The notes under the pieces: model-generated
Seen by the model: the letters and a program-made list of their open reading frames with translations, nothing else
Told to the model about the DNA's origin: nothing
Databases searched by the model: none
NCBI RefSeq assembly: GCF_963678635.1
Contig: NC_087069.1
Location: 44,406,688-44,470,687 of the forward strand
Length of the DNA: 64,000 bases
Source of the DNA: Symsagittifera roscoffensis
Lineage: Eukaryota > Xenacoelomorpha > Acoela > Convolutidae
Direction: 5' to 3'
In this document: one piece after another, positions 24,823-36,344 of the stretch
Layout: every line of letters begins with the position of its first letter
Numbering within the stretch: the stretch's first letter is position 1
Made by a program: the position numbers and the translations under genes

Positions 24823-25412
24823 CTTTGATTAACGTCAATATTCTTTTAATCACCTTCAATTTTCACATTTCCGTATTAACATGCTGAAAATAAACTCGAT
24901 AAAATCTAGTTCAAATTCAGCCAATAAAAATCATTTAAACTTGTCACCATATTATCTCTAACACAAACTCATTAGCCCGCAGATATCAATCTCCAGGCAT
25001 ATCTATAACTATAACTTTCAATCCTCCAGGTAAAAAAAAGCAACTCGCTAAAACTTGACAACTAAAATAAATACGACTTCAATATTACAACCCTCCCCTA
25101 TCATACTATACGAAAATAAATAATTTTTTCCCAATTCAGACCTCAAAACCCTCCAACCAAAAATGGCAAACTAGCCTATAGTAAAAAAGACACATGATCA
25201 TTGGGCATTAAGTACAATTATTCGAAAGATACCCCCATTTATCCACCAAATGAAAACAACACTATGAAGACCTCCCGAACACCGAAAAAATAGTCCTCAA
25301 CAATTTTTGACAAAACTCAACCCACTTGTCAAAAAGTCAATAAATAATCCGACCACACTTGAAATTTGCCTCAAAACCTTTAAAAAAGTTCGACGAACGA
25401 ATCATTTCTTAA
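24823..25412 (+). other. Spacer between pol and the membrane ORFs
   Basis: About 590 bases without a reading frame. It contains a CCTCCAGGTAAAA word at 25023-25035 that could be a splice donor. A similar CCTCCGGGTC word lies in the older copy near 6497. No other structure recognised. Confidence 0.35.
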
Positions 25413-25652
25413 ATGCTTTTCTCTATAACAATTGATCACATAAAACAAAAACTTCTAAACCTCTCCACAAAATTTTTCAATCTATTTAAATTTTTGATAT
25501 TTTTTTTCATTGAAACTTTTGAATCTCTAATAACCATTTCTATAAATTTTTGCATTCTTGTTTTAATTTTCTATTCTCTATTTGAAATATACCTCCAACT
25601 CTCCCAAATCCTTGACCACATCTACAGGTACGAATACGTAAAATCTATTTAA
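25413..25652 (+). CDS. Small membrane ORF 1, 79 codons
   Basis: Intact in this otherwise broken element. It has an amphipathic N-terminus (residues 1-25), then two hydrophobic stretches at about residues 25-37 (FLIFFFIETF) and 40-62 (LITISINFCILVLIFYSLF), and a charged tail. This predicts one or two membrane passes. It lies between pol and the Pro-rich ORF, and its TAA abuts the ATG of the next ORF. A truncated homologue begins at 6895. No family recognised; a viroporin-like or accessory role is only a guess. Confidence 0.45.
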   Translation: MLFSITIDHIKQKLLNLSTKFFNLFKFLIFFFIETFESLITISINFCILVLIFYSLFEIYLQLSQILDHIYRYEYVKSI

Positions 25653-25841
25653 ATGATACGAACTATTTTCAGTCGTCGAGATATTTTTCTTTTATTAACA
25701 ATTTTCCTCACATTTTTAATCTACCTCATCATGACAATCTGCAAATGTTTAAAAAAGGCAATAGTCACTTTTGCCCTAGCAACCATTCTCTTGATACTTT
25801 TTATTGAAGAATATTATAATAAACAAAAATTTTCCCAATAA
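25653..25841 (+). CDS. Small membrane ORF 2, 62 codons
   Basis: The ATG directly follows the stop of the preceding ORF with no spacer and in the same frame, so the two could also be one protein split by a stop. It has two hydrophobic segments at about residues 12-30 (IFLLLTIFLTFLIYLIMTI) and 36-50 (AIVTFALATILLILF), separated by a short Cys/Lys loop, and a charged end. It looks like a hairpin of two membrane helices. Function unknown. Confidence 0.45.
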   Translation: MIRTIFSRRDIFLLLTIFLTFLIYLIMTICKCLKKAIVTFALATILLILFIEEYYNKQKFSQ

Positions 25842-25870
25842 GAATTAAAAACTCACATACTTTTCCAAAA

Positions 25871-26981
25871 TTGCTAATCAACCACCACCAAACCAGCGCC
25901 CAGCAACTACATCCCAAGACAGTCCAATAACACCTACAACTACCAACAATCCCCAACCATCAACACGCATTTCTTTTCAAGACAACCCATACACTTTTGA
26001 AGAACGACATGCATAATTATCTGAACCATTAGAACCAGTTAATCGCCAAGCATCTTCAAGCGAACCAACATATAAATTATATCCCACCTTGCAAAAAGAT
26101 CTCAATCGAGTCAAGCACATTAGCCAAAGACAAAATACATCTGAAATACATAGACAAATTATACATCCGCGACGAAATAGAAATTTTCAAACCCCCAGAG
26201 TTCATTTTAATATACCCCAATCACCAACACCAACTACCTCAGAACTTTCAAGCAGTACATTACCAGAAACTCCCACACTTCTTTCACAACATAGCTCCTC
26301 AAATATTCCCTCAGACTATCTAGGTTCAACCCCAACATCACAACAAATCCGAGAAAACCCTTTTAACCCCCCGGACACCACCGAACGACCACCAAATTGG
26401 ACAACACACTCATATACTCAAGGCGAACCAATTATAGTAAATGAACCAATAGATTTTTCTTCTGATACAACGCTATCATCCCTACCAGAGACACTTTCAC
26501 TCCCATCAACACCATCTTTAAGTCAAATATCACCAACACTCTTCCCTCTTAATTTCCCCACCAACCTCGACGCTAGATACCAAGAACAATCATCACCAAA
26601 CACCCCCTACGATTGGATTGGAATACCTTCGTAGCACCTTCCCCACTATTTGGACAACACCAAGGAAGTAGCCGACTCCACAATTGGGCACTAAGTAGAT
26701 TACAATATATACAAGATATTCACAAAGATATTCAAGAACACAACATTCAAATACTTCAACAAAATAGTCTCCAATTAAAATTTGAAATCACAATCAGATT
26801 TAATAATATTGTTCAACACCCCTTTCCCTTGAGCCCACCAAATATAACAGCTAAATCACTACCTCCCCCATTTATAACAACTGAAGTTATATATAAATAC
26901 GATAGATATACCAAAAACACAATTGGATATATTACCTTTTATAACCCGTACTCAGGATTATCATACACATGTATATTTTAA
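25871..26981 (+). pseudogene. Pro/Ser/Thr-rich pre-env ORF, broken in E1
   Basis: A Pro/Ser/Thr-rich frame runs from about 25871, crosses one TAA near 26012, and is open as 26089-26634. An extra base near 26605 moves it to the frame that ends at 26981. Its C-terminal 120 residues are folded-looking and conserved in E2 (RLHNWAL, YIQDIHKDIQ, FITTEVIYKYDRYTK, YNPYSGLSYTCIF), whereas the N-terminal part is low complexity. The stop lies 11 bases inside env, so the two genes overlap. No domain recognised. It could be a spliced or coupled accessory protein. Confidence 0.55.
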
Positions 26982-29682
26982 AATTATTCACATTTCAAGA
27001 CCTAGTTTTTCTAATTTTTTCCGAATAAAATACAAATCCATCTCCTCGCACAGGACCTCAGGATTTGTTAGTAACACACTATGATTGTGAAAAAAAACGA
27101 ACAAAAAACGCTACACAATTATGCTATAAATCAAGTCACACAATGTGAATCCGAACCACAAGCTTTAGAAACAACAATTATAGCAGCCACACTATACTCA
27201 AAAGCCCGATCAACAACATTAACAGGATACAAATTTACAGCAACATTTTCCGAAAAGAAAGTACATTGCTCGCAAGTCTCAAACGAAAAAAAAACCGGCT
27301 AGACCACAAATCTTTCTATCAGAGAAAAATAGAAAGATTGCTACATCTTAGCCCTCAAGACTGTAAGAACGAACTTAGACGATTAAACTTAACACAAAAC
27401 TTAGGAACAAATAGAAAACTTGTAAATTTTCAAGTTTTCCCAGACTTAGCACATCAAGCAGAACTTGAAAAACACCAAGGTCACATAAGACTAGACACAA
27501 ATTTCCCCTTTTATGGAACACACGGAAGATTGACATACAATCAACATGATAAAATGATAAACACTGGATACCATATAGGTATAAATGATCCCTCAAATTG
27601 CAAAGCAGACACAAAAAACAAGGGATATCAAGAAATAATGTTTTTTGACTGGAAAATACAACTTGAAAAAGTACAACTTACACGAGATTTAAAAGACGAC
27701 ACAATTCTTTACCAAGGCATTCGACTCCCTTGCAAAAATTACCAAGGATATTGCGATCCTACAACACGAAAGCAAGCAACCATTGCACAGTTTTTCAAGT
27801 AGCAAGGATACACGCTAGAATGATTAAATTTCACCAAAAATATTTTATTGAATCAATCCCATTTGAAGAAGTCAAATCCGATCGAATTAGAAATAATAAC
27901 AACAAATTTAGGAACCTCCACAATATAGAAAATAAACTAACACGATTTCAAATATACCCAGAAATAGAACTAGCATGTAAACATAAAAAACCAATTTACA
28001 AAACACAATATTCAGAATTCCTTGTCGAATACGAACATGGTTTCGACATGAATACAGGACATCTAATTGTAGACCCCATGGCCACATCTCATTCTTTTAC
28101 CGACGGAAACCCTTATGTTTCAGTAAAATTTCAGAAAAACATATGACGAATAGGTGGAAAATTAAAACCACAAGACGCAGATAGTACACGGTTACAAGAA
28201 CTATCACTTTTGAACCGCAAAAATTTTGGCGCAATTCATTATGATATACATTTAGATTTGAAACTAGATTACACAATAAGCAGAATTGTTTAAGAAATGT
28301 CACTCTCAGAATTAGAAACACTACATCAATTATATGAACTTGAAAGAACACAAATTCTACAGTCACTAGCACTAGCAGTTCTCAAAATACCATATGCAGG
28401 ATATTTGTTATCCGGAAATAGATCAAATTTTATTGATTATGAAGGAAACATTTTATGGTATTACAGTTGTACCAAAAAAGTATCACCTTTTTACGTTTTT
28501 GAAGATAAAAGATGATACAAAAGAATTCCCATATTCTACAAAAATAAAGTATATAATTTGTTGATACACTCTCAAGACGAATATATTTTTGGGACACAGC
28601 AGTACCATGTGGATCAAAAAACAGCCACAAAGTTGTACCAATTAAATCCCGACGAAGATAAATACTATCTACTAACACCATGCCCAACATTAATGCCACC
28701 ATTAAAAAAGTTTTCACCTGAAAGCATTCAAGCTATCGCTCGTAACCCAAATATTGATTTACAATCAATTGGAATATATTCTAAATCTGATATACAACAT
28801 CACATTAGAACACAACAATTTCAAGAATTACTAACACAAATGGACACAATACAACGACAATCAATCGACCAGAAATTAAGAAAACTTGCCAAAACTGCAG
28901 GATTTGCAGACATTTATACACAAGACTACAGCGGATATTTGAAGGATATTAAAGATTACATATATTTAAACGGTGAAAAATACCGACCACAAGCTATTTC
29001 AACCATAAATATTTTCAATTTTGTAAACTTAAAAAACGAAATTCTCGCCTTTCTAGGATGGCCCTATTACATCTTAGAAAGATTAACTATCTTATACGCT
29101 ATATTTAATTTTATAGGATTTCTTTTCTCACTGTTAAAAGGAATCTATAACCCATGCGCTATAAACGCACAAGTAAACCGCCTAGCACGTATTTTTTTGC
29201 AGGATTTTTTGGAATTTTCTCATCATCAATCAATAAAATACTTCTAGATGCACAAATAAAAGAATACAATACAAAAATATCCACAAGACCAAACACATAT
29301 GACGAGGAACATAATAATGTCGATACAACCCCTACAGCACCACAGATACCAACCCTACCACGAAACCATCCATTATCATTAGTTCCCCGAAGTTTTCGAA
29401 ACCTAGAAATCAGAAATAATCCAAATTTCAGACCAAATACAACACAAAGTCCCATTCAACACATAATGACACATCATTCTCAAAATGATAATACATATGA
29501 ACAATCTATCGAATAACCTCATACCACCATTTTTCAGTCTCAAAATAATCTTTTTTTTTGCCAACGATGAGCCGACAAATTGGATCCCTCCATCGCTCAA
29601 ATTTCCCCCCAGCCAACCTCCTAACTCAAGTCCCAATTATCCCACTTTTTGTTTTCCCGCCACCCGATTCTCCAGTTATTAA
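26971..29682 (+). pseudogene. env: Envelope-like glycoprotein of E1, multiply broken
   Basis: Homologue of the intact ORF at 50735-53464. It starts at the same ATG context as E2 (26971), shifts frame near 27090, and continues in pieces (27081-27302, 27266-27802, 27730-28146, 28297-28515, 28558-29247, 29485-29682). The hydrophobic C-terminal segment (GWPYYILERLTILYAIFNF) is preserved at about 29060-29150. Differences from E2 are concentrated at third codon positions in the stretches I compared, suggesting the gene was under protein-level selection before this copy died. The 3' third is present again at 30109-31040. Confidence 0.8.
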
Positions 29683-31460
29683 TATACCATCAAGCATGAA
29701 TTCTGATACTAACTCAGATATTTCAGTTTTTCATACCATCTCACAACTTTAAAACTCCGATGTAGAAACTCCCGTTGAATTGGCAAACTCCGAACCATCT
29801 CCCTCTACCCATACCCAGACCAAATCTTCAGCTTTTTCAAAACCCCCCTTTCGATCCATCCAAACCAGTCATCCACTCCCATCTCTTTCCACTCCTTCTT
29901 ACGCTTCCCAACCTATTCTCCATTTAATTCCGACAGATCGCATAATAACTCCCCAGATAACATTCAAATTCCCGAAGAAGTTGACAAGTTTATTACACTG
30001 CAACAACAATTAACATACCCCCAAACTCTTACGATACTTCAACTGTCATGAACAGTAACATCATCAAATCCACAAACACCTACACCACTTTCAGATTACA
30101 CATATCGATTTACAATCGATAGGTATCTATTCAAAATCAGACATACAACATCACATACGTACACAGCAATTTCAAGAACTACTTACAAAAATGGACACAA
30201 TACAACGACAATCAATAGATCAAAACTTACGAAAACTTGCAGAAACAGCAGGGTTTTCAGATATTTACGCACAATAGAACAGCGGATATTTTAAAGACAT
30301 AAAATATTACATTTACCTAAATGGTGAAAAATATCGACCACAGAAAATATCACCGATCAATATTTTTAGTTTTGTAAATCTCAAGAACGAAGTTTTAGCC
30401 TTTCTAGGATGGCCATATTACATCTTAGAAAGATTGACTATCTTATACGCCATGTTTAACTTTATTGGATTTCTTTTCTCTTTGCTAAAAGGAATCTATA
30501 GCACATGCGCAATACATACACAAGTGAACCGACAAGCCAGCATAGCACGCATATTAATTGCAGGATTTTTTGGAACATTTGCATCATCAATAAGTAAACT
30601 CCTCTTAGATGCACAAATTAAGGAAGATAATACAAAACTATCAACAAATCCCAACACAAACGACGATTCAAACAAAAATACAAATGCATTACCTACAGCG
30701 CCCCATTTGCCAAATCTACATTATAACCATGCGTTATCATTAGTCTCATGAAATTTTCTGAACTTAGCAATCACAAACCCCTCCAAACTTAAGACCCAGC
30801 CACATACAAAGCATCATCCACCATCTAGTGACACAACACCCTCCAATTGACGATACATACAAACAGATCATTGAACAGCCCCATACCACCATTTTTCAGT
30901 CTCAAAATAACCAATTTTCTAGCCCACGATGAGCAGACAAGTTGGATCACTCCATCGATCAAACTCCCATCCTGCCAATCTCCAAAATCCACTCCCTATT
31001 GTCCCACTTTTTGCTTTTCCGCCACCTGATTCACCACAAACTAATACATCATCAGGCATGACTTCTGACACTAACTCAGATATCACAGTTTATACAACAA
31101 TATCACAATTCAATAACTATGATATAGAAACTCCCGATGAGTTCGCAGATTCCGAACCATCCCCTTCTACTCATACCCAGACCAGCTCAACAACCTTCTC
31201 AAAACCTCCCTTCCGACCTATCCAACCCCAAAGCCAACATACATCTCCCTACACTCCATCTCAAGTAACCCCAACCTACTCCCCATTCAATAATGAACGC
31301 TCCACCAACAACTCCTCAGATAAAATTCAAATTTCCGAAGAAATAGATAATTTTATAACCCTCCAACAACAATTGCTATGTCCCCACACTCTCACTATTC
31401 ATCAACTATCATAAACAATAACATCATCAAATCCACCAACACCTACACCAATTTCAGAAT
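28752..31460 (+). repeat. Tandem duplication of env end plus ORFx start inside E1
   Basis: About 28752-30108 and 30109-31460 are two diverged copies of the same segment: env last third, overlap, and the first part of ORFx. The first unit ends with ACACCTACACCA-TTTCAG, also present at 31433-31451, and the second starts inside env (LQSIGIYSKSD). E2 has a single copy, so the duplication is specific to E1 or its lineage. Both units contain stops. Confidence 0.85.
29570..30053 (+). pseudogene. ORFx 5' fragment (first tandem copy)
   Basis: An ATG at 29570 in the context AACGATGAGC corresponds to the ORFx start of E2 (53349). It reads MSRQIGSLHRSN before breaking up. The Ser/Pro/Thr-rich part (about 29780-30013) can be followed in another frame. 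It is cut off by the junction to the second tandem unit. Confidence 0.55.
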
Positions 31461-32730
31461 ATACTCCATCATTAGCTCATTCATCCACATCAACAGAAAC
31501 ATCCACCTGTACAAATCGTGCTTATAGAACCTTTAAACGGAAATTCCCAAATCACCCTTTCCCATCCAAACCCGGAACTGCCCGAGAATACGTTAACCAT
31601 CCAGACCACACCAATACTCCAAATTACCTTCAAATAACCTTACCTTTCTTTCCCCAATACACCTTAAACCAATCCGAACTTAACCCTGAACCACATCATT
31701 TCGTAGACGAACATGTATTAATACCCACACTTCATTGGACAGCTTATTATAAATTCATTAACCCCCTTACGCTACCACTCCTTAACACCACAGTAGATAT
31801 TGAAAGAAATAGAAACTAATTATTTAGTCTAACCACATCACTAACATCCAGACAATTTACATACGTAGGATATAAAAAATTACTAAAAACATTCACTGCA
31901 CCCCGCGCTAACGACTACTCAATTGAATATTATGATCATAACATCATCAGATCTAATCAAGATCAATTTCATGACGACGATCAATTCGCAAATCCACAAA
32001 TAACAGAAAAATTTTTCATTAAAACATCATACTTATTCACACTTAACATACTCAATCAAAAGCATGATCACATTATTTCAGAAACACTATCAGACATTCA
32101 AGCATACGAATCATTTCACGAAAAATTTCAAATATTTTCACTAACCTTTCACTTCCTCACACCAAAAGAACGTGGTTTGCACTGCTCACACGACATCATG
32201 CTGAGAACTAAGCAAACACACACCTACATTTACTATCGTTTCATTCAAAAATCTTTTTCATACACACACCATCACGACAACCTCACCACAGATTACAATT
32301 GATAAGTTCCAAATACACCTCACCGTTTTTCCTAAGCTTCACGTATTGCATTAAAAATACTAAGTTTCAAGGCATCCTCCAGAATTATGACCCAATCACT
32401 CAAATGTATATATTTTGTCCCCTCACGAAGACCTTCAGCGACGAAGAATTCCGACCCTTGATCATTCCGCATGAATATATTCAACCTATAGAAGTACCCA
32501 TTTTAGAATTCATCCATAACACTAAATACAACCACAAAATTTACAATCTAATCCAAAACACACCTCACGAGTTTGCAGTAGGCACCGAGGAACTAAAAAC
32601 AATCAAAGCACTTCAACTGCTCTGGCCACTGCTACAAACTAAAAACATCATACGCATACTAGCAAAATTACTAACCACATCAGATGCTATTCACGATGTT
32701 TTCCCTCATGGCTTCTTTCCCGACGACTAA
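30929..32730 (+). pseudogene. ORFx of E1 (second tandem copy), broken
   Basis: It opens at 30929 (MSRQVGSLHRSN), runs to 31414 as a Ser/Pro/Thr-rich frame, then continues through stops and at least one frame change to a clean C-terminal part (32299-32730) ending DVFPHGFFPDD. E2 has the same gene with only one stop. Conserved parts are RAYRTFKRKFPN (31520), HLHWT-type segments (about 31730) and the last 140 residues. No family recognised. Confidence 0.65.
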
Positions 32731-32731
32731 G

Positions 32732-32814
32732 GTAAATATGAATTTAATAATTTTCCAACTAACTAATTCAAATTAAAACTAACCATTTTATTCAGTGTTT
32801 TGCATTTTCTTTAG
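32732..32814 (+). other. Candidate 3' UTR intron (E1)
   Basis: GTAAAT follows the ORFx stop by one base. A CTAAC branch-like word and a T-rich TTTCTTTAG acceptor come 83 bases later. E2 has the same arrangement with a stronger donor (GTAAGT) at 55161. The position directly after a stop codon is conserved between two diverged copies. Confidence 0.4.
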
Positions 32815-33581
32815 TCTTCACACCACGATCACCTACAAAACAAGAAAAAACAAATAAAAATATAAACTCTGTTTTTCATATTAAACTCTATTAAACCAGC
32901 AGCACTAAATGATGCAGTAAAAATCAATTTAAAGTAGTAAATTCATTTCTAAATTATTTCCCTAAATGTAGTAAATTTAAGTACGATGAAAATCAATTTA
33001 TAATTTTCAACCCCAGAAGCAGTAAAATTTAGTCTCAAAAGCAGTAAATTCATACAAATGAAATGCACTACTAACCTTTTCTAAATCTTCCTTTCAAACG
33101 CGCAAGAATTCTATCCACAATCGCACAGCTTGCCCACGAAGAATTGTTTAAAATAATGAATTCAAGTTTTAAGTTTTCACTAACAACAACTCAAACCAAC
33201 AATAACAAGTTTCCACTTTTCCTTTAACCCGGTTGGAATGGAATTTTATAATAACCAAACTAACCAACGCAGCTTACTAAACAATAAACCATAACCTAAC
33301 AGTATTACTAAGAAAAAAAAACCCACGGTACCCAAACCGGATTAACCCAGCTTAAAACTGGATAATTTATTCTTTTGAAGACTATTACCAAGTCTAAAAA
33401 AGAACTAATAAAACACCAAAAAGTCGCAAGACAAACCCAAACCAAAAACAATGGGATTTTTGAGAAAAGGACACAACCAACGAAACAAAAGGAAAACCGA
33501 AAATCATATAACATAAAAAGTTAACACAAAACAGGACCCCTTAAAAAATCAGCACGAAATCCCACTCCTGGCCTAACCCTC

Positions 33582-33640
33582 CAGAGAGGACGTCCTGAGC
33601 ATGCTCTATAGCCGGCCTAACCCACCGTGCTACATCCACG
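33582..33640 (+). promoter_or_regulatory. GC-rich palindromic block in the 3' region
   Basis: GGACGTCC (33588-33595), GAGCATGCTC (33597-33606) and GCCGGC (33611-33616) follow each other between two CCTAACCC words. Identical palindromes stand in E2 (56032-56059) and a decayed version on the minus strand at 322-360. Confidence 0.5.
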
Positions 33641-34323
33641 CTTTGTGACCACATCATATTTTTGACAAGAGGTACTCAAGTGTGAGTAACTCTTAAAAAT
33701 AACTGAACTAAAACTAAAACGCTTTTGCGAAAACAATTAACAAAAACCATACCTAAAAAATTTAAATTAATAAAAAATTATAAAATGTAAATCATAAGAT
33801 GCAGTACATAGATTACACACAACCACAAAGACGAGCATTCAAAGACTAGACGACCCCATCTCACTCAACTTACAGAATGGCTAAACACAACCGATATGCC
33901 GCCCACAAACACAACTCAAAAAATATTTAGAGTACGACTTGACTTCGCAGAAAAGGACTTCATTGAATCAGACCAATGACCACCTCGATGTTCAAGTTTA
34001 CGTACAAATCTGAGCTACCAGGCATTCCCTCCAAACTCGAGTTTCACGCCATCCCCAAACCAGATCGAAACACAGTTCTCCACAACCAATCAAGAACAGA
34101 CGATCATAGCAAACCATCTTGAAATCAGATTGATTTCGTTGGCGGTCATGGTCTTTGTCAAACGATAACTAACAACTTCATATCGACGACTACAACTTCC
34201 TGGAGCTTTCTTCCCCAAGAACAAAACAAGAAATGAAGCTCGCCAAATATCAACGGTCATCATCTATCCTCCATTACAGATAGAAGATACGAGATTAAAA
34301 AAACTCTGTAAACCCCGGATGGG

Positions 34324-34732
34324 TGGAACCAGATATAAACTATATTTATTATTGGTTATAAATTGGATATTTTATCTCGATAAAATATTTAATATTAACC
34401 AATCACTATCCATCTAACTAACAACCCACTTATTTGTAAGTGCTGAAATTACTTGCAATTTTAGCACCAGATAGATTTGAAATTAACTTAGAAATTAGTT
34501 GCCTCTCCAAGCGACCTTTAGCAATCGCAATAAACCAGTATACTCTAGATCTATTGAGCCTAGCAGAGAGTAGTTAAACACCCTGAGACTAGTAGATATA
34601 AGAGTAAGATTAGGATCGGTATTAGACTAAAAAGTTGCGCAAATCTATCAGGCCGAAAATAAGATAGCGTGACGAGCAGACGGTGTACCCTATCCAAAGT
34701 TACTCTATGGGTTAGACCTCGAACATAACTCA
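34324..34732 (+). repeat. E1 3' LTR, 409 bp
   Basis: Same length and ends as the 5' LTR, with about 20 substitutions counted by eye. It is followed by the duplicated CTTT. The reading frame at 34560-34796 on the minus strand crosses the LTR end and is not a gene. Confidence 0.93.
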
Positions 34733-35082
34733 CTTTCAAATGATTAGTATTTAATCGATGATTATTTTTAAAAAAAAATTTTAAATTATCAAACATCGAT
34801 CATGGCAAACATAAACATGCCAGACTAAAAATACGAGCTTCTACTGTTTTTGAAAAAATTTATAAAGCCGAAAAGGAAAAGATTTCAACATTAGTGCATC
34901 CAGGAATAAGTTATGCACACAAATTATTTAATTTTAGCTTTTTTAGCAAATTATTTAATTTTAGGATTTTTTTTGGAAAATGTTTGTTCAGTAACAAATT
35001 TGATTTGCAGTTGAAAAAAAACACAAAGAAAAGTTGTTGGGCACTTTCAAAATTACTTGGAAAATTTTTCGTTGTCGCCATC

Positions 35083-35140
35083 AAAAAAATGCTAGTCATA
35101 CATTTTCCATATATAAAAAATGTATGACTAGCATTTTTTT
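35083..35140. repeat. Perfect 24-bp inverted repeat with 10-base loop
   Basis: Arms 35083-35106 and 35117-35140 are exact complements around the core ATGCTAGTCATACATTTT. A further GTCG/CGAC pair (35074-35077, 35141-35144) continues the stem past a 5-base bulge. It is not part of a recognisable element. Confidence 0.85.
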
Positions 35141-35716
35141 CGACAAAAATATTTTCTTTTTTGATCAATATGATACACCAAATTTTATGCCAAAGCAAAA
35201 AGTTCCACCAACAGTATAACACCATTTTACCAAAGCGTATGAAAATTGTGTGATAAGTATTTTCATAGAAATAGTTTATGGAATCGAAAGACCAGCTGTT
35301 TTGGTCTATAGAGTCAAACCGGGTAGTCATTTTTATTTCATTTGCACTTTTTTGGATGCCAAATTTTTTTCGACAAAAAGTTGTTGGGCATATTAGTAAT
35401 ATTCAGAGCAAAAAAAATGATTTTTTTCCTGAAATTTGAAATTTTGAAAATGGAACTTTTTGAAGCCTTTTGAAAACTGTTCATCATATACTTGATCCTC
35501 CTTTGAAATTGCTCGAAAAACATATTTTCCATTCGCTTCGTGCGCGTAGTTGTATGATAAGCAGTTTTTTGTATAAATGCCTATGAGATGAACTTTTCTG
35601 TGAACGGATGACAACCCTGGAATTTTTTTAAAAATTCAAATGACGTTACGGTAGAGGCTAAGTATATAACTATATATCCAAAGGAAGCAAGTTCGTTACC
35701 TGGGAAAAACTAAACA

Positions 35717-35807
35717 TTTTCAAAATACACAAAATCGCAGTTTCAAAATACACAAAATCGAAGTTTCAAAATACACAAAGTCAGCAGTTTCAAAATACAC
35801 AAATCAG
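35717..35807 (+). repeat. Minisatellite, four copies of a 22-24 bp unit
   Basis: The unit is approximately AGTTTCAAAATACACAAA plus 4-6 variable bases, repeated head to tail. The copies are contiguous, with no unique spacers between them. Confidence 0.9.
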
Positions 35808-36344
35808 ACCTGATTCAGAGAATAATCAGCGCTAAGTCCAAATTTCATTGGGGTTTTCATCGCTGATTCATTGATGTTCCAACCCTATTTCAATACGCAA
35901 AACTAATGGCTTACACGAAGACTTCAAAACGTGAGCGAAACGATAGAATATCTAGCAAAGTGTTATGCAATTTTTTTAATTATCAAATTTTATAGCCTTT
36001 TATATCTGATTTGTAGCCTGAAATCTTTGCTGTAACAACTTAACCATATATTCATATTTTAAGATATCACTAGAAAATTTTTTCCAACAGTTAAAGTGAT
36101 GAGATAATCTAGCAAAAAAAACTTGATTAAAAAAAAGAAACACACAAAAAGAAATATAGCTAGGCGCAGTCTCTATGAGATGAAAAAGTTTTCTATCTAA
36201 TCTATGCTTGCGATCATTTTGATTTTGAGTTTTTGAATGAGAAACAAATTGGTCAAAAATTGGATTTCTTTACGAAAAATTTCCTTGCAACCAGATTAGA
36301 ACAGAATTCATTGAAGAGAGACCGAACAAATCAAACAACAGAAA

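Larger units (their letters stand above)
32731..34323 (+). promoter_or_regulatory. E1 3' non-coding region
   Basis: About 1.6 kb. It contains a candidate small intron (32732-32814), a cluster of AGTAAA-type repeats (32905-33060), a conserved AACCCGGTTGG word (33227-33236), a GC-rich palindromic block (33562-33660) and about 360 bases up to the LTR. All but the last segment are matched in E2. A clear polypurine tract is not obvious; GGATGGG at 34317-34323 abuts the LTR. Confidence 0.6.
14784..34732 (+). mobile_element. E1: near-complete 19.9-kb envelope-bearing LTR retroelement (Ty3/gypsy type)
   Basis: The element is bounded by two LTRs beginning TGGAACC and ending AACTCA. It is flanked by the 4-bp duplication CTTT (14780-14783 and 34733-34736). 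It carries leader, basic ORF, gag, protease, RT-RNase H, integrase, two membrane ORFs, a Pro-rich ORF, env and ORFx, in that order. RT sequence, gene order (RNase H before integrase) and the GPY/F motif place it in Ty3/gypsy. Typical members are roughly 5-10 kb, so 20 kb is extreme even after subtracting an internal 1.35-kb duplication. By eye about 20 substitutions and no indels separate the LTRs (about 5%). Most genes are broken. Confidence 0.92.
34737..36225. other. No gene; hairpin and minisatellite
   Basis: Several overlapping frames on both strands (34894-35614) arise from AT-rich low-complexity sequence and share no domain. The stretch contains a perfect 24-bp inverted repeat (35083-35140) and a four-copy minisatellite (35717-35807), listed separately. 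Words such as TGTATGATAAG recur here and left of E1. Confidence 0.4.

Noticed and set aside
14784..34732. E1 as two nested elements rather than one long one
   Set aside because: Only one pair of LTRs and one target duplication are visible, gene order is continuous, and E2 repeats the same env-ORFx-3' region order. The extra length is partly an internal tandem duplication.
34894..35614. Overlapping Lys/Phe-rich ORFs on both strands
   Set aside because: Products of AT-rich low-complexity DNA around a perfect hairpin; plus and minus frames are complements of each other.
35717..35807. Regular direct repeats suggestive of a CRISPR array
   Set aside because: Units are contiguous without unique spacers, there are no cas genes, and the genome is eukaryotic. 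It is a minisatellite.
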